Source: Paenibacillus alvei DSM 29
GTDB lineage: Bacteria > Bacillota > Bacilli > Paenibacillales > Paenibacillaceae
Length of the DNA: 52,355 bases
Assembly (NCBI RefSeq): GCF_000293805.1
Contig: NZ_AMBZ01000016.1
Location: forward strand, 1-52,355
Direction of reading: 5' to 3'
Position numbers and translations under genes: made by a program. The first letter of the stretch is position 1, and every line of letters begins with the position of its first letter. The notes beneath the pieces were generated by a model. It saw only the letters and a list, made by a program, of their open reading frames with translations, did no database searches and was not told the origin of the DNA. Shown piece by piece: positions 31,813 to 40,329 of this stretch.

Positions 31813-33978
31813 TCAGCGAACGAGTCGGAAAGAGTCCTGCAATGTATCACGGCTGTTCGATCCAACATGTACCTGGAACATTCCTTCATCGCTTGCCAAG
31901 CGAAGATCGGAATGGTGATATCTTAGCTGCTCCTCGGTTAAGTGGAAGCGGATTTCCTTGCTTTCTCCTGATTCCAACTCAATCTGCACATAGTCCTTCA
32001 GCTCGCGCAGCGGACGAACAACCTCGCCGGATATGTCGCGGATATACAGCTGCACCGTTTCCACACCTGCTATCGCTCCTGTGTTCGTAACGGTTAGGCG
32101 GATTTCAAGCTTCTCCTCATCTGTTATCTCGCTGCTGGAAAGCTCCAGATTGCTGTAGGCGAACGATGTATAGGACAATCCGTAGCCGAACGGAAGCAGC
32201 GGATCATTCGAGCAGTCGATATATTTCGAGACATAGCGTTCATCCGTCTTGCTTGGATTCAGCGGCCGTCCTGTATTGAAATGATTGTAATAAACCGGCA
32301 CCTGCCCAACCGATTGCGGGAATGACATCGTAAGCCGGCCTGACGGATTCACCTTGCCAAGCAAGATGTCCGCAACAGCTGCTCCGCCCTCACTGCCAGG
32401 GAACCATGCCTCCAATACAGCATCCGCTGATTCGATGACACCATGCAGATCAAGCGGGCGTCCGTTGAACAAGACAGCAGCCATCGGCTTGCCAAGCGTC
32501 TTCAGCTGTTTCACTAGATCCAGCTGCACTTCCGGCAGACGAAGATCCGTACGGGAGGCGCCTTCACCGCTCATCGCGGATTCCTCGCCCAGCGCAAGCA
32601 CAATGACATCCGCGGCAGCAGCCGTATTGAGCGCTTCCTTCAACTGAGCCGTTGTCATACACTCGATGCCGCATCCAGCCGCGATGCTCAGATGACCGCT
32701 TGGCAGCCGCTCCAACAAGGCATCACCCAGCTTCACTGCATCCTCCTTCGCACCGACACAGGACCACCAGCCTAACACGTCCTCACTCTGAGCGAATGGT
32801 CCAATGAGTGCAACCTTGGTATTAGGCTGCAGTGGCAGCATGCCGTTATTTTTCAACAGTACGCAGGATTTGGCTGCCAGTTCGTAGGATGCCTTGCGAT
32901 GCTCCGCGCAAAAAAGAATCTCGCGCTCCCGTTCCGGATTCGCGCCGCGCAGCGGATTCTCAAATAGGCCCAGCTTGTCCTTAAGGCGCAGAATACGCAG
33001 CACCGCTTCATCGACAAGCGCCTCATCTACCTTGCCTTCGCGGATAAGCCCCGGCAAATGATGTACATAGCACGGCGTCATCATCTCGATGTCCACGCCC
33101 GCTCTTATAGCACGGAGAGCTGCCTCGCGATCATCCTCAGCCGCACCGTGAGCAATCATTTCCCGTATGGAAGCCCAGTCCGAAATCACAACTCCGCCGA
33201 AGCCCCATTCCTCGCGCAGAATGCCGCGCAGCAGCTTCTCATTGCCTGTCGCCGGTATACCGTCGACGGTATTGAAGGAAGACATGACCATCTCGCAGCC
33301 TTCCTCCAGCGCTGCCTTGTACGCAGGCAAGTAATATTCGCGCAGAGCCCTTTCCGACATATCAACCGTGTTGTACTCGCGGCCTCCTTCCGGTGCCCCA
33401 TAAGCGGCAAAATGCTTCACGCATGCAGCCAGCCGCTCCGAATCTCCCTTTATATCGCTGCCTTGATAGCCGCGCACAAACGCCCGCGCGAATAAACTGT
33501 TCAGATGCGGATCCTCGCCCGTCGTTTCCATCACTCTTCCCCAGCGCGGATCACGCACCAGATCGACCATTGGTGCGAACGTCACATGAATGCCTGAAAC
33601 TGCCGACTCTCGCGCTGCGATTGCCGCGCTCTGTTCTGCGAGCTCCGTATTCCACGAGCAGCCGATCGCGAGCGGGATCGGGAAAATGGTCTTGAAGCCG
33701 TGAACGACATCGGCCATGAACAGAAGCGGAATGCCAAGACGGCTTTTCTTCATATAATTCTGCTGCACATCGATTACAGCCTGCGCCCCGGACAAGCCAA
33801 GCACAGAGCCGCTCGCTGCAACCATCTGCTCGGTTATGCCCATTTCTTCCATCGGCCCCGTTACCTGTCCTTCGCTGTCTGAGCCTTCATGGAAATGTCC
33901 CGTAAGCTGCAGCAGTTGGGCAATCTTCTCTTCCAATGTCATCTGTTGTACAAGCGCTTTAAGTTGTTGATTATCCAT
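31813..33978 (-). CDS. GH3 beta-glucosidase, probably for beta-1,2-gluco-oligosaccharides
   Basis: 721 residues from the ATG at 33978 (GTGGAGGAACTACT upstream). (beta/alpha)8 domain: LLFMADVVHGFKTIFPIPLA, DPRWGRVMETTGEDP, KHFAAYGAPEGGREYNTVDM, and the nucleophile in GVVISDW (Asp267). The alpha/beta sandwich and a fibronectin III-like end follow (LPFGYGLSYTSFAYSNLELS). No signal peptide, so it acts inside the cell on imported oligosaccharides. It precedes GH94 in the operon, as Lin1840 does next to the phosphorylase in Listeria. Confidence 0.92.
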   Translation of the reverse strand: MDNQQLKALVQQMTLEEKIAQLLQLTGHFHEGSDSEGQVTGPMEEMGITEQMVAASGSVLGLSGAQAVIDVQQNYMKKSRLGIPLLFMADVVHGFKTIFPIPLAIGCSWNTELAEQSAAIAARESAVSGIHVTFAPMVDLVRDPRWGRVMETTGEDPHLNSLFARAFVRGYQGSDIKGDSERLAACVKHFAAYGAPEGGREYNTVDMSERALREYYLPAYKAALEEGCEMVMSSFNTVDGIPATGNEKLLRGILREEWGFGGVVISDWASIREMIAHGAAEDDREAALRAIRAGVDIEMMTPCYVHHLPGLIREGKVDEALVDEAVLRILRLKDKLGLFENPLRGANPEREREILFCAEHRKASYELAAKSCVLLKNNGMLPLQPNTKVALIGPFAQSEDVLGWWSCVGAKEDAVKLGDALLERLPSGHLSIAAGCGIECMTTAQLKEALNTAAAADVIVLALGEESAMSGEGASRTDLRLPEVQLDLVKQLKTLGKPMAAVLFNGRPLDLHGVIESADAVLEAWFPGSEGGAAVADILLGKVNPSGRLTMSFPQSVGQVPVYYNHFNTGRPLNPSKTDERYVSKYIDCSNDPLLPFGYGLSYTSFAYSNLELSSSEITDEEKLEIRLTVTNTGAIAGVETVQLYIRDISGEVVRPLRELKDYVQIELESGESKEIRFHLTEEQLRYHHSDLRLASDEGMFQVHVGSNSRDTLQDSFRLVR

Positions 33979-34184
33979 AGTAGTTCCTCCACGGTTCGAA
34001 TTTCTCGTATGAAAGATCATTGACTGGTCATCATTCGAAGGGATGTTCATTTTTCATTTCCTTAAATAGTGCTTCTCCTTCCTCAGGGACTTGCGCAATA
34101 CTTGACTCCGTTGTGCGTGCGCCAAAGAGCAGCAATCATCGATTGTGCAAATTCCTCATTGAGAAGAACAATATTGTGGAAAAG

Positions 34185-34230
34185 GAACCCGGCAGCAGCA
34201 ATCCCTGTCCTCAATTGGCATACCGGGTTC
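34185..34230 (-). terminator. Intercistronic hairpin between the binding protein and GH3 genes
   Basis: GAACCCGG (34185-34192) and CCGGGTTC (34223-34230), with CTTTTCC after it on the minus strand. Probably partial termination or mRNA protection, making the binding protein more abundant than the enzymes. The 34060-34247 gap holds nothing else clear. Confidence 0.55.
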
Positions 34231-34247
34231 ATTCAAACAAATCGTAC

Positions 34248-35843
34248 CTATTTCAAATTGTTCAACTCATCCAGAGCCGGCTGTACGAGTGACATTTTGC
34301 TCTCCACCCACTTTTTCCAGTTCGATTCCAGATCACCACTCTGCAAAATAAGATTCGTGTACTCCGTCTCGTAAGTGAAAGTTGCCTGGTTCTTTACCTT
34401 GGAATCGTGCAATTGAACCGTCCAGTCATAGGCGGCCAGCTTACCGCCCTCTTTGCCCAGCTTCGCCTTGTTCTGATAATGCAGAACGGAGCGGTCGCGA
34501 TATTCCTTCTTAATCGCCGGGTTAATGATGCTGAAGTCGTCTCCTAATAAATACAGCCCTTCAAAGCGGCTTGGATATTTGTCCTCAAGCGATGTTCCTT
34601 CCGGCAGCAGGCTTACAAGCTCCTTGTTGTCGCCGTATTTCCAATCCTTGCCCTCGAAGCCCATGTTCAATATCATTTGCCCTTCTGTGCTAGTCGAATA
34701 ATCCAATAAGTCCATAACTCGTTCAAACTTCTCTTTACTGATGTTCGGCGAGAAAATGAGTGCCGACCAGAAATTTGCCTGCTCCAGATTTCGATATTTG
34801 CCGTCGTCGCCAAGCACGATCGCAGTATGAACAAGATCGTCGCTGCTCACGCCCAGGTTTTTCTGCATATCCTTATCCACGTCTTGTCTAAAGGAAGCCA
34901 GACCGCCAAGGCCGGCTACTGCCGCTGCGCCTTTCACGCGGAAGTTGTCGCCTCCCTCGCTGTTTTTCCATGTATAGAACTCAGGATTCAACAGTCCTTC
35001 CTTGTACGCCTGCTGCATCAGCTTCAAGCCGACAAGCGTTTCTGGATCCGCTGGCCCCCAGTGATATTTTCCATCCTCTCCTTTATAGAAGGCAGACTCC
35101 ACACGGGAATGCTCACTGTTCGGCATAATGATGTTCACCAATGCATCTCCTGCATTGAAGGAAAGAGGGACCAGATTCGCGCCGACCTTGCCCGGATCCT
35201 TCTCCTTCACCAGCTTGGCAAACGTCATTAATTCACTTGTCGTATAGGCATCCTTTAATTCAAAGCCGACAGCCTTTGCCCAGTCCTTGCGCAGGACAAT
35301 AACGCCGTTTTGGTTGACAAGCGGATCAGCAGGCTTGTTCTCGTAGTACACGGGACGCGGCAGCAGATAAGTGCCGCCCTTCAGCTCTTCCAGCTTCTCG
35401 CCAAGCCCAGTCAGCTTGTAGGCAGTAGCCACGTTCGGCCAGCGCTCCTTCCAATCGTCCGGGAACTTGTACAGAAGCCCTTGGTCGATATAGTTCACCG
35501 CGTCGCCGTGAATATAGTTCCATGTAGCCACGTCAGGAAGATCGCCGGAGCTGACCCACAGCCGCAGCTTTTCCGCCCATGAATCCCATTCAATGAAGTT
35601 GTAGTCCCACTCCAGATTGAATTTATCCATCCAGAATTTGTGGAACTCATTGTTCAATTGTCCGTCCTTCAGATTAATGGTGCTTGCCACGGAAATTTTG
35701 AGCTTATCCTTGTAATTTCCGTTTTCATCTTTCTCGTTGCCCCCTTGCGCCCCCTCCTTCGAGCATGCTGTAGCCAGCAGCACTACCAGACATAGCGAGA
35801 GGAGAAGAATGGATCTTACCGACAGCTTTTTGTCTGCTTTCAT
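34248..35843 (-). CDS. ABC transporter solute-binding lipoprotein (family 1)
   Basis: 531 residues. Signal peptide LSVRSILLLSLCLVVLLATA with lipobox LATAC, so Cys27 is the lipid anchor, then an acidic linker. The mature part is a long family-1 binding protein like LplA/YtcQ (NEFHKFWMDKFNLEWDYN, SGDLPDVATW). It would capture beta-1,2-gluco-oligosaccharides (SO-BP in Listeria) at the outer face of the membrane and hand them to the two permeases upstream. The ATPase gene is not in the locus, as is usual for systems sharing an MsmK-type ATPase. Confidence 0.9.
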   Translation of the reverse strand: MKADKKLSVRSILLLSLCLVVLLATACSKEGAQGGNEKDENGNYKDKLKISVASTINLKDGQLNNEFHKFWMDKFNLEWDYNFIEWDSWAEKLRLWVSSGDLPDVATWNYIHGDAVNYIDQGLLYKFPDDWKERWPNVATAYKLTGLGEKLEELKGGTYLLPRPVYYENKPADPLVNQNGVIVLRKDWAKAVGFELKDAYTTSELMTFAKLVKEKDPGKVGANLVPLSFNAGDALVNIIMPNSEHSRVESAFYKGEDGKYHWGPADPETLVGLKLMQQAYKEGLLNPEFYTWKNSEGGDNFRVKGAAAVAGLGGLASFRQDVDKDMQKNLGVSSDDLVHTAIVLGDDGKYRNLEQANFWSALIFSPNISKEKFERVMDLLDYSTSTEGQMILNMGFEGKDWKYGDNKELVSLLPEGTSLEDKYPSRFEGLYLLGDDFSIINPAIKKEYRDRSVLHYQNKAKLGKEGGKLAAYDWTVQLHDSKVKNQATFTYETEYTNLILQSGDLESNWKKWVESKMSLVQPALDELNNLK

Positions 35844-35871
35844 GTTTTGTCGCCCCTTTTTAAGATCGAGT

Positions 35872-36110
35872 TCAATAGGTCACTTTTCAGCACCGAGAAG
35901 GTTGCAAGAACTCGAAGCTTATGCTTCCGAAGTGAGCTTTGCTGCGCAAAGCTTGTAAGGAGCAGCGGAATGTAGGCAAGACTACATGAGCAGCTAAAAT
36001 GTTTCTGAAAGAAACATACTTCGAAAGCATACGCTCTTCGAGTGAATGCAAGATTCGACGCCGATTCACTTCCTGTACATTATTTTCTTCGTGATCAAAA
36101 GCGACCTATT
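35872..36110. mobile_element. MITE-like palindromic element inside the ABC operon
   Basis: Ends AATAGGTCACTTTT (about 35873) and AAAAGCGACCTATT (about 36098) are inverted with one mismatch. Inside are a second inverted pair (CTCGAAGCTTATGCTTCCGA against TTCGAAAGCATACGCTCTTC) and three hairpins: AAGCTTTG type near 35937-35953, ATGTAG/CTACAT near 35970-35987, and ATGTTTC/GAAACAT near 36000-36017. It fills the 343-bp gap between the permease and the binding protein and has no gene. I think it is a short non-autonomous repeat of the genus. Confidence 0.55.
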
Positions 36111-36186
36111 TAAACTACCCCTTTAGATTTTTGATGCATATTGCCGTCATACCATCATGCAAAATAACAAAAATCTATGTGTATCA

Positions 36187-37089
36187 TCAGGTCTTAATTG
36201 CCCCTGTTAACACCCCTTTAGCGAAATGCTTCTGAAGCAGAGGGAAGAAGCACATGATAGGCACCATCGTGACGAACACTGCAGCCATCTTCATCCCCGT
36301 TGAAAAAGCTTGCTTGCCGACAGCACTTACGCTTGAAGCATTAGATGCGTTCGTCGTCGATTCCACAATAATGGTGCGAAGCACGTTCTGCAGCGGAAGC
36401 TGCTCTGCCTTGCGCAGGAAGATCATCGCATCATACCAACTGTTCCAATATGCGACGCCATAGAACAGCGTAATGGTTGCCATAATGGGAGCGGCCAGCG
36501 GAAGCACGACTGAGAACATAATTCTCCATTCGCCCGCTCCGTCCAAGCGCGCGGATTCCATCAGCGATTCTGGAAGACTGTAGAAATAGTTCATCATCAG
36601 GATCATATTGAAGGCGCTGAAGCTGCCGGCAAAAATGACAGACCATAATGTCCCGGTCAGATGCAGGGATTTCATGATCAGGTACAGCGGGACGATGCCA
36701 CCGTTAAAGATCATCGTGAACAGCACGAGAAAGAAGATAATCCGTTTGCCCGGAAACTTGCTTCTGCTAAGTCCATAAGCCATGCTGCTCGTCAGGAACA
36801 GGCTTAACGGCAAACCGACAATAAGCAGCTTGAAGGTGTTCCAGTATCCCATAAGAATACTTCCGTCCATGAAAAGCGCCTTGTAGGAGGCCAGCGTCGG
36901 ATTTTTCGGGAACAGCATGAACGGATTGTCGGCGTACTCCTTCGGTGTCGAGAATGAAATCATAATGACATTCCAGAATGGAATGAGAATCAACAGTGCA
37001 ATACCAAGTAAAATGAGAAATAAGATGTAGTCGAGGGCAGTCATCTTCTCCCTGCGGAACGCTGACCGCCTTGCCGTTTTCTTGCTCAT
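36187..37089 (-). CDS. ABC sugar permease (MalG/LplC type)
   Basis: 300 residues with about six membrane segments (YILFLILLGIALLILIPFW first) and the EAA loop ESARLDGAGEWRIMFSVVLP, which contacts the ATPase. CUT1-family. It follows the other permease after 15 bases. The MITE-like element lies between it and the binding protein gene. Confidence 0.92.
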   Translation of the reverse strand: MSKKTARRSAFRREKMTALDYILFLILLGIALLILIPFWNVIMISFSTPKEYADNPFMLFPKNPTLASYKALFMDGSILMGYWNTFKLLIVGLPLSLFLTSSMAYGLSRSKFPGKRIIFFLVLFTMIFNGGIVPLYLIMKSLHLTGTLWSVIFAGSFSAFNMILMMNYFYSLPESLMESARLDGAGEWRIMFSVVLPLAAPIMATITLFYGVAYWNSWYDAMIFLRKAEQLPLQNVLRTIIVESTTNASNASSVSAVGKQAFSTGMKMAAVFVTMVPIMCFFPLLQKHFAKGVLTGAIKT

Positions 37090-37104
37090 TGTTGCATTCC
37101 CTCC

Positions 37105-38067
37105 TTATCGGAATAGCCCGTCTCCGCCCAGCATTTTCGCTACTCGATCGGCAGCAAGCAGCAGGATCATATTCACCAGAGATCGGAACAAGCTGACCGC
37201 CGTTGAGAACGAAAAGTCGGTTGAAGATTGGAAGGTGATCCGGTAAATGTACACATCCAGCACCTCGGACACATTTTTCGTAGCTGCATTTGCCAAGTTG
37301 AAAATTTGATCAAAGCCCGAGGACATCAGTCCGCCCACGGACAGAATGAACATGACCGTGACGGTAGGCATAATGTTGGGCAATGTAATGCGGAACACCT
37401 GCTGCATCCGTGACGCCCCGTCAATCTGGGCAGATTCGAATTGATCCTGATCGATTCCCGAGATGGCAGCCAAATAGATAATGGCTCCCCATCCGGTCGA
37501 CTTCCAAATGTCCGTAAGCAGCAGCATCGGAACAAACGTGCTCTCTGACCCAAGGAAATTTATCGTTGGCAATCCAAGCAGCGCTAGCGCGCTGTTCACA
37601 AGTCCATCATAGGCCAGTACATTAATGACAACCCCTGACACGATTATCCATGACAAGAAATGGGGAAACGTCAGCACGGTTTGAAATACTTTTTTCGCGC
37701 GCTTCATTCGGAGCTCGTTAAGCATGAGTGCCAGCAGGATCGGGAATGGGAATTGAATAACCAGCTTAATGATGTTGATGTACAACGTCCGCCAGAGCGC
37801 ATCGAGAAAGGCGGGATCACGGAACACGTACTTGAAATTTTCGAATCCGACCCATGGACTGCCCCAAATGCCCAGGTTCGCCTTATAATCCTTGAAGGCG
37901 AGCGATAAGCCGCCCATCGGCAAATACGCAAATAGTAGAAGCCAGATCAGCCCAGGAAGGAGCAGCGTATATACCATTCGATGCTTCCATATATCACTGA
38001 ATAGCGCTCCCAGCTTCGATCGACTCTTCAGCTTGCCGTCAGGCCCTTGCAAGGCTGCAGATTTCAC
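37105..38067 (-). CDS. ABC sugar permease (LplB type)
   Basis: 320 residues from a GTG at 38067 that overlaps the esterase stop as GTGA. Six membrane segments (YTLLLPGLIWLLLFAYLPMG first), EAA loop FESAQIDGASRMQQVFRITL. Partner of the MalG-type permease. GAGGGG lies nine bases upstream. Confidence 0.92.
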   Translation of the reverse strand: MKSAALQGPDGKLKSRSKLGALFSDIWKHRMVYTLLLPGLIWLLLFAYLPMGGLSLAFKDYKANLGIWGSPWVGFENFKYVFRDPAFLDALWRTLYINIIKLVIQFPFPILLALMLNELRMKRAKKVFQTVLTFPHFLSWIIVSGVVINVLAYDGLVNSALALLGLPTINFLGSESTFVPMLLLTDIWKSTGWGAIIYLAAISGIDQDQFESAQIDGASRMQQVFRITLPNIMPTVTVMFILSVGGLMSSGFDQIFNLANAATKNVSEVLDVYIYRITFQSSTDFSFSTAVSLFRSLVNMILLLAADRVAKMLGGDGLFR

Positions 38068-38855
38068 ATTGCATTTCCCCTCTCAATTCGCTTCTTGTTG
38101 TCAAAAAGAAAGTCAAAGACTGTCCTCAAATGCTTCTCCCAAAATACCCAGTCATGGGTGCCTGAATCTTCTACATAGCGAAAGTGGAACCCGGATGAGG
38201 AAGCGGCATTCATGTGCGCAGCAAACGCTCGATTCATTTCAATGAAGGGGTCTTCCGAGCCGCAGCAGCACAAAATGTGCGGCATCAAGCTTCCCGCATC
38301 CATCCTCTTGGCAGCCAGCGCATATAGATCCTGCTCGGGCTTCACAAGTAAATCCACGCCAAACACCGCCTGCATTTCTTTTACCATTCCTTGGGGCATA
38401 TCGGGATCGCGGAGGCGTCGCTGTAGATCTGTTACCCCAGACAACGATACTGCCTTGGCGTAGCGCTCGGGATAGGTAAGTGCGCATTTCAAAGCGCCAT
38501 ATCCTCCCATCGACAAGCCCGCAACGTATGTATGCTCTGGCTCGACATTCAACTGGAGCAGCTTGCTGCACAAGTCGGGAAGCTCTTCGGTGATAAATGT
38601 AAAATAGTCGAGTCCGTACGCCATGTCTGTGTAATAGCTGCGATTCGCCTCTGGCATAATTACCGTACAATTGTGCCGCTGCGCATATTGCTCAATCGTC
38701 GTCAGCCGCTGCCATGTGCTCGCATTGTCACCAGCACCATGCAGCAAATAGAGCGTACTGCTTGGAGGAATGTGCGATTCCAAGGGATAAATGACGTGAA
38801 CGCTCGTGTTCATTCGTAAAATGTTCGACCCAGTTTCTATCGTGACATGCGCCAT
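38064..38855 (-). CDS. Esterase D-type alpha/beta hydrolase
   Basis: 263 residues. Nucleophile elbow GLSMGG (Ser115), LLHGAGDNASTW (oxyanion) and DSGTHDW (catalytic His) match family PF00756 (esterase D, tributyrin esterase EstA and similar). No signal peptide. It is the first gene of the beta-1,2-glucan operon; a role in removing acyl groups from substrate is a guess. AAAGGGA precedes the ATG. Confidence 0.88.
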   Translation of the reverse strand: MAHVTIETGSNILRMNTSVHVIYPLESHIPPSSTLYLLHGAGDNASTWQRLTTIEQYAQRHNCTVIMPEANRSYYTDMAYGLDYFTFITEELPDLCSKLLQLNVEPEHTYVAGLSMGGYGALKCALTYPERYAKAVSLSGVTDLQRRLRDPDMPQGMVKEMQAVFGVDLLVKPEQDLYALAAKRMDAGSLMPHILCCCGSEDPFIEMNRAFAAHMNAASSSGFHFRYVEDSGTHDWVFWEKHLRTVFDFLFDNKKRIERGNAM

Positions 38856-38907
38856 ATGTAATCCCTTTCATTTTAGGATTTTTGAAATTATAGTTCTGTC
38901 CTACGTA

Positions 38908-38921
38908 ATGTAAGCGATTTA
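38908..38921. promoter_or_regulatory. cre-like box in the beta-glucan operon leader
   Basis: ATGTAAGCGATTTA fits WTGNAARCGNWW of the CcpA box, though the last CA is absent. Confidence 0.45.
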
Positions 38922-38937
38922 TTCGAATCGTTTCGAC
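38922..38937. promoter_or_regulatory. LacI-type operator of the beta-glucan operon
   Basis: TTCGAATCGTTTCGAC contains CGAATCGTTTCG, a near-perfect dyad with a central CG, the usual LacI-family form. It starts a few bases after the -10 of the promoter at 38941-38970. Confidence 0.6.
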
Positions 38938-38940
38938 ACA

Positions 38941-38970
38941 ATCATAGATCTCTGATCTTTAATCTGTCAA
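38941..38970 (-). promoter_or_regulatory. SigA promoter of the beta-glucan operon
   Basis: On the minus strand TTGACA (38965-38970) and TATGAT (38941-38946), 18-bp spacer. It lies about 86 bases before the esterase gene. Confidence 0.65.
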
Positions 38971-39077
38971 TCCTTTTTTGATGAAATTGATCAACAGGGA
39001 AATTATGACTACATTTTATTGATAATTACCCAGTTTTTGATACATAAAATAAAAAGAAAGCGATTACTATAGACTCA

Positions 39078-39107
39078 TTGACAACGTACTAGAATCAATG
39101 ACATACT
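39078..39107 (+). promoter_or_regulatory. Possible promoter of the serine hydrolase gene
   Basis: TTGACA (39078-39083) with CATACT (39102-39107), 18-bp spacer. An AAGAAAGCGATTACT at about 39055 resembles a cre box. Confidence 0.35.
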
Positions 39108-39135
39108 TGCATTATAGATTTCATCACCATTTACC

Positions 39136-39145
39136 GAAACGTTTC
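39136..39145. promoter_or_regulatory. Second LacI/cre-type palindrome
   Basis: GAAACGTTTC is a perfect 10-bp dyad; a weaker GGATACGTTTCT follows at 39191. Between the divergent operon and the serine hydrolase gene. Confidence 0.35.
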
Positions 39146-39313
39146 TATTCAATGATGACGCGTGATTTCACGATTTTCATGAAGTGATTTGGATACGTTT
39201 CTACCGAGTCCATCTATGATATATACGGCAATATTTATATTCGAAATAGAATGTACACGAAATGGACTGGGGGAATATAGAACATACCGCTCATCGGGAA
39301 AGGAGAAATAGAG

Positions 39314-40231
39314 ATGATGAGACCCTCACGCCTAACCGAATTCGTGAATCGGATTACGGCTGAACAATTGCAGGTCGCCTCTGTGCGGGTTCGTCAAGGC
39401 GGGGAGTTGATTGGAAAATGGGATCAGAAAGGAGACAGCCGGCGCCTGCAGCACTCAATCAGCAAATCGTTCACGTGCATGGCCGTCGGTCTCGCCATCG
39501 AGGAAGGCAAGCTGGCCTTGGACACGACGCTGGGAGATTTTTTCCCGCAGTACGCTCATATGCATACGGAGCCCAATCCCCTGCTTCGCCCCGCAGGCAT
39601 CAAACTGAGCGAGCTGCTCCGCATGTCTTCCGGGCATGACTCTCCCCCGCTCTGGGCAGAGGAACGAGCTTCCCTGCAGGAAAAGGACTGGGTTCGCTAC
39701 TACATGTCGCTGCCTCTAGATAGAGTGCCAGGTGAGCGATTCACATACAGCAGTGGTGATACCTTCATGATATCGGCAATGGTGCAAGCAGCTGTCGGAC
39801 TGACGGTGCACGACTACTTGCGCCCAAGGCTGTTCGAGCCACTTGGGATTACGAAAGAGACGTGGGATACCTCGCCGCTCGGCGTAACGCTTGGCTGTGC
39901 CGGGCTTGCACTTACGAACGAAGAACTGAGCCGCTTTGGTCAGTTGCTTCTGCAGCAGGGAATGTGGAACGGGTCACAGCTTGTCCCTGCCGATTGGATT
40001 CGGCTTGCAACGAGTAAGCAGATCGACAATGAAGGCAGCTTTGACTGGTGCCAGGGCTACGGCTATCAATTCTGGATGTGCTCCCATAATGCCTATCGCG
40101 CTGATGGCGCATATGGACAGTTCTGTATTATCATGCCCGATAAGGGTGCCGTGATCGCTATCAACAGTCAGGAAGATCGGCTGCAGGACATTTTGGATGC
40201 GGTGTGGGCAAAGATTTGGCCGTTATTATAG
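39314..40231 (+). CDS. Beta-lactamase-family serine hydrolase
   Basis: 305 residues, ATG at 39314 with AAAGGAG upstream. Class C beta-lactamase fold: SISK at 48-51 (Ser48 nucleophile, Lys51), YSS at 145-147 (Tyr145), and ending with a DGAYGQFCIIMPDKGAVIAI segment. No signal peptide, so not a secreted drug-resistance enzyme; members are esterases or amidases of unknown substrate. It diverges from the beta-1,2-glucan operon. Confidence 0.85.
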   Translation: MMRPSRLTEFVNRITAEQLQVASVRVRQGGELIGKWDQKGDSRRLQHSISKSFTCMAVGLAIEEGKLALDTTLGDFFPQYAHMHTEPNPLLRPAGIKLSELLRMSSGHDSPPLWAEERASLQEKDWVRYYMSLPLDRVPGERFTYSSGDTFMISAMVQAAVGLTVHDYLRPRLFEPLGITKETWDTSPLGVTLGCAGLALTNEELSRFGQLLLQQGMWNGSQLVPADWIRLATSKQIDNEGSFDWCQGYGYQFWMCSHNAYRADGAYGQFCIIMPDKGAVIAINSQEDRLQDILDAVWAKIWPLL

Positions 40232-40252
40232 CAAAATTGCCTCTCCATAAAA

Positions 40253-40290
40253 AAGCTCCCACAAACGACTATATTCGTTCGCGGGAGCTT
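40253..40290. terminator. Terminator between the serine hydrolase and RND genes
   Basis: AAGCTCCC and GGGAGCTT with an inner ACGA/TCGT pair; T-run on the minus strand. Confidence 0.8.
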
Positions 40291-40329
40291 GTCTTTATAC
40301 CAACATTTCTTTGATATTGGAAATTGGCA

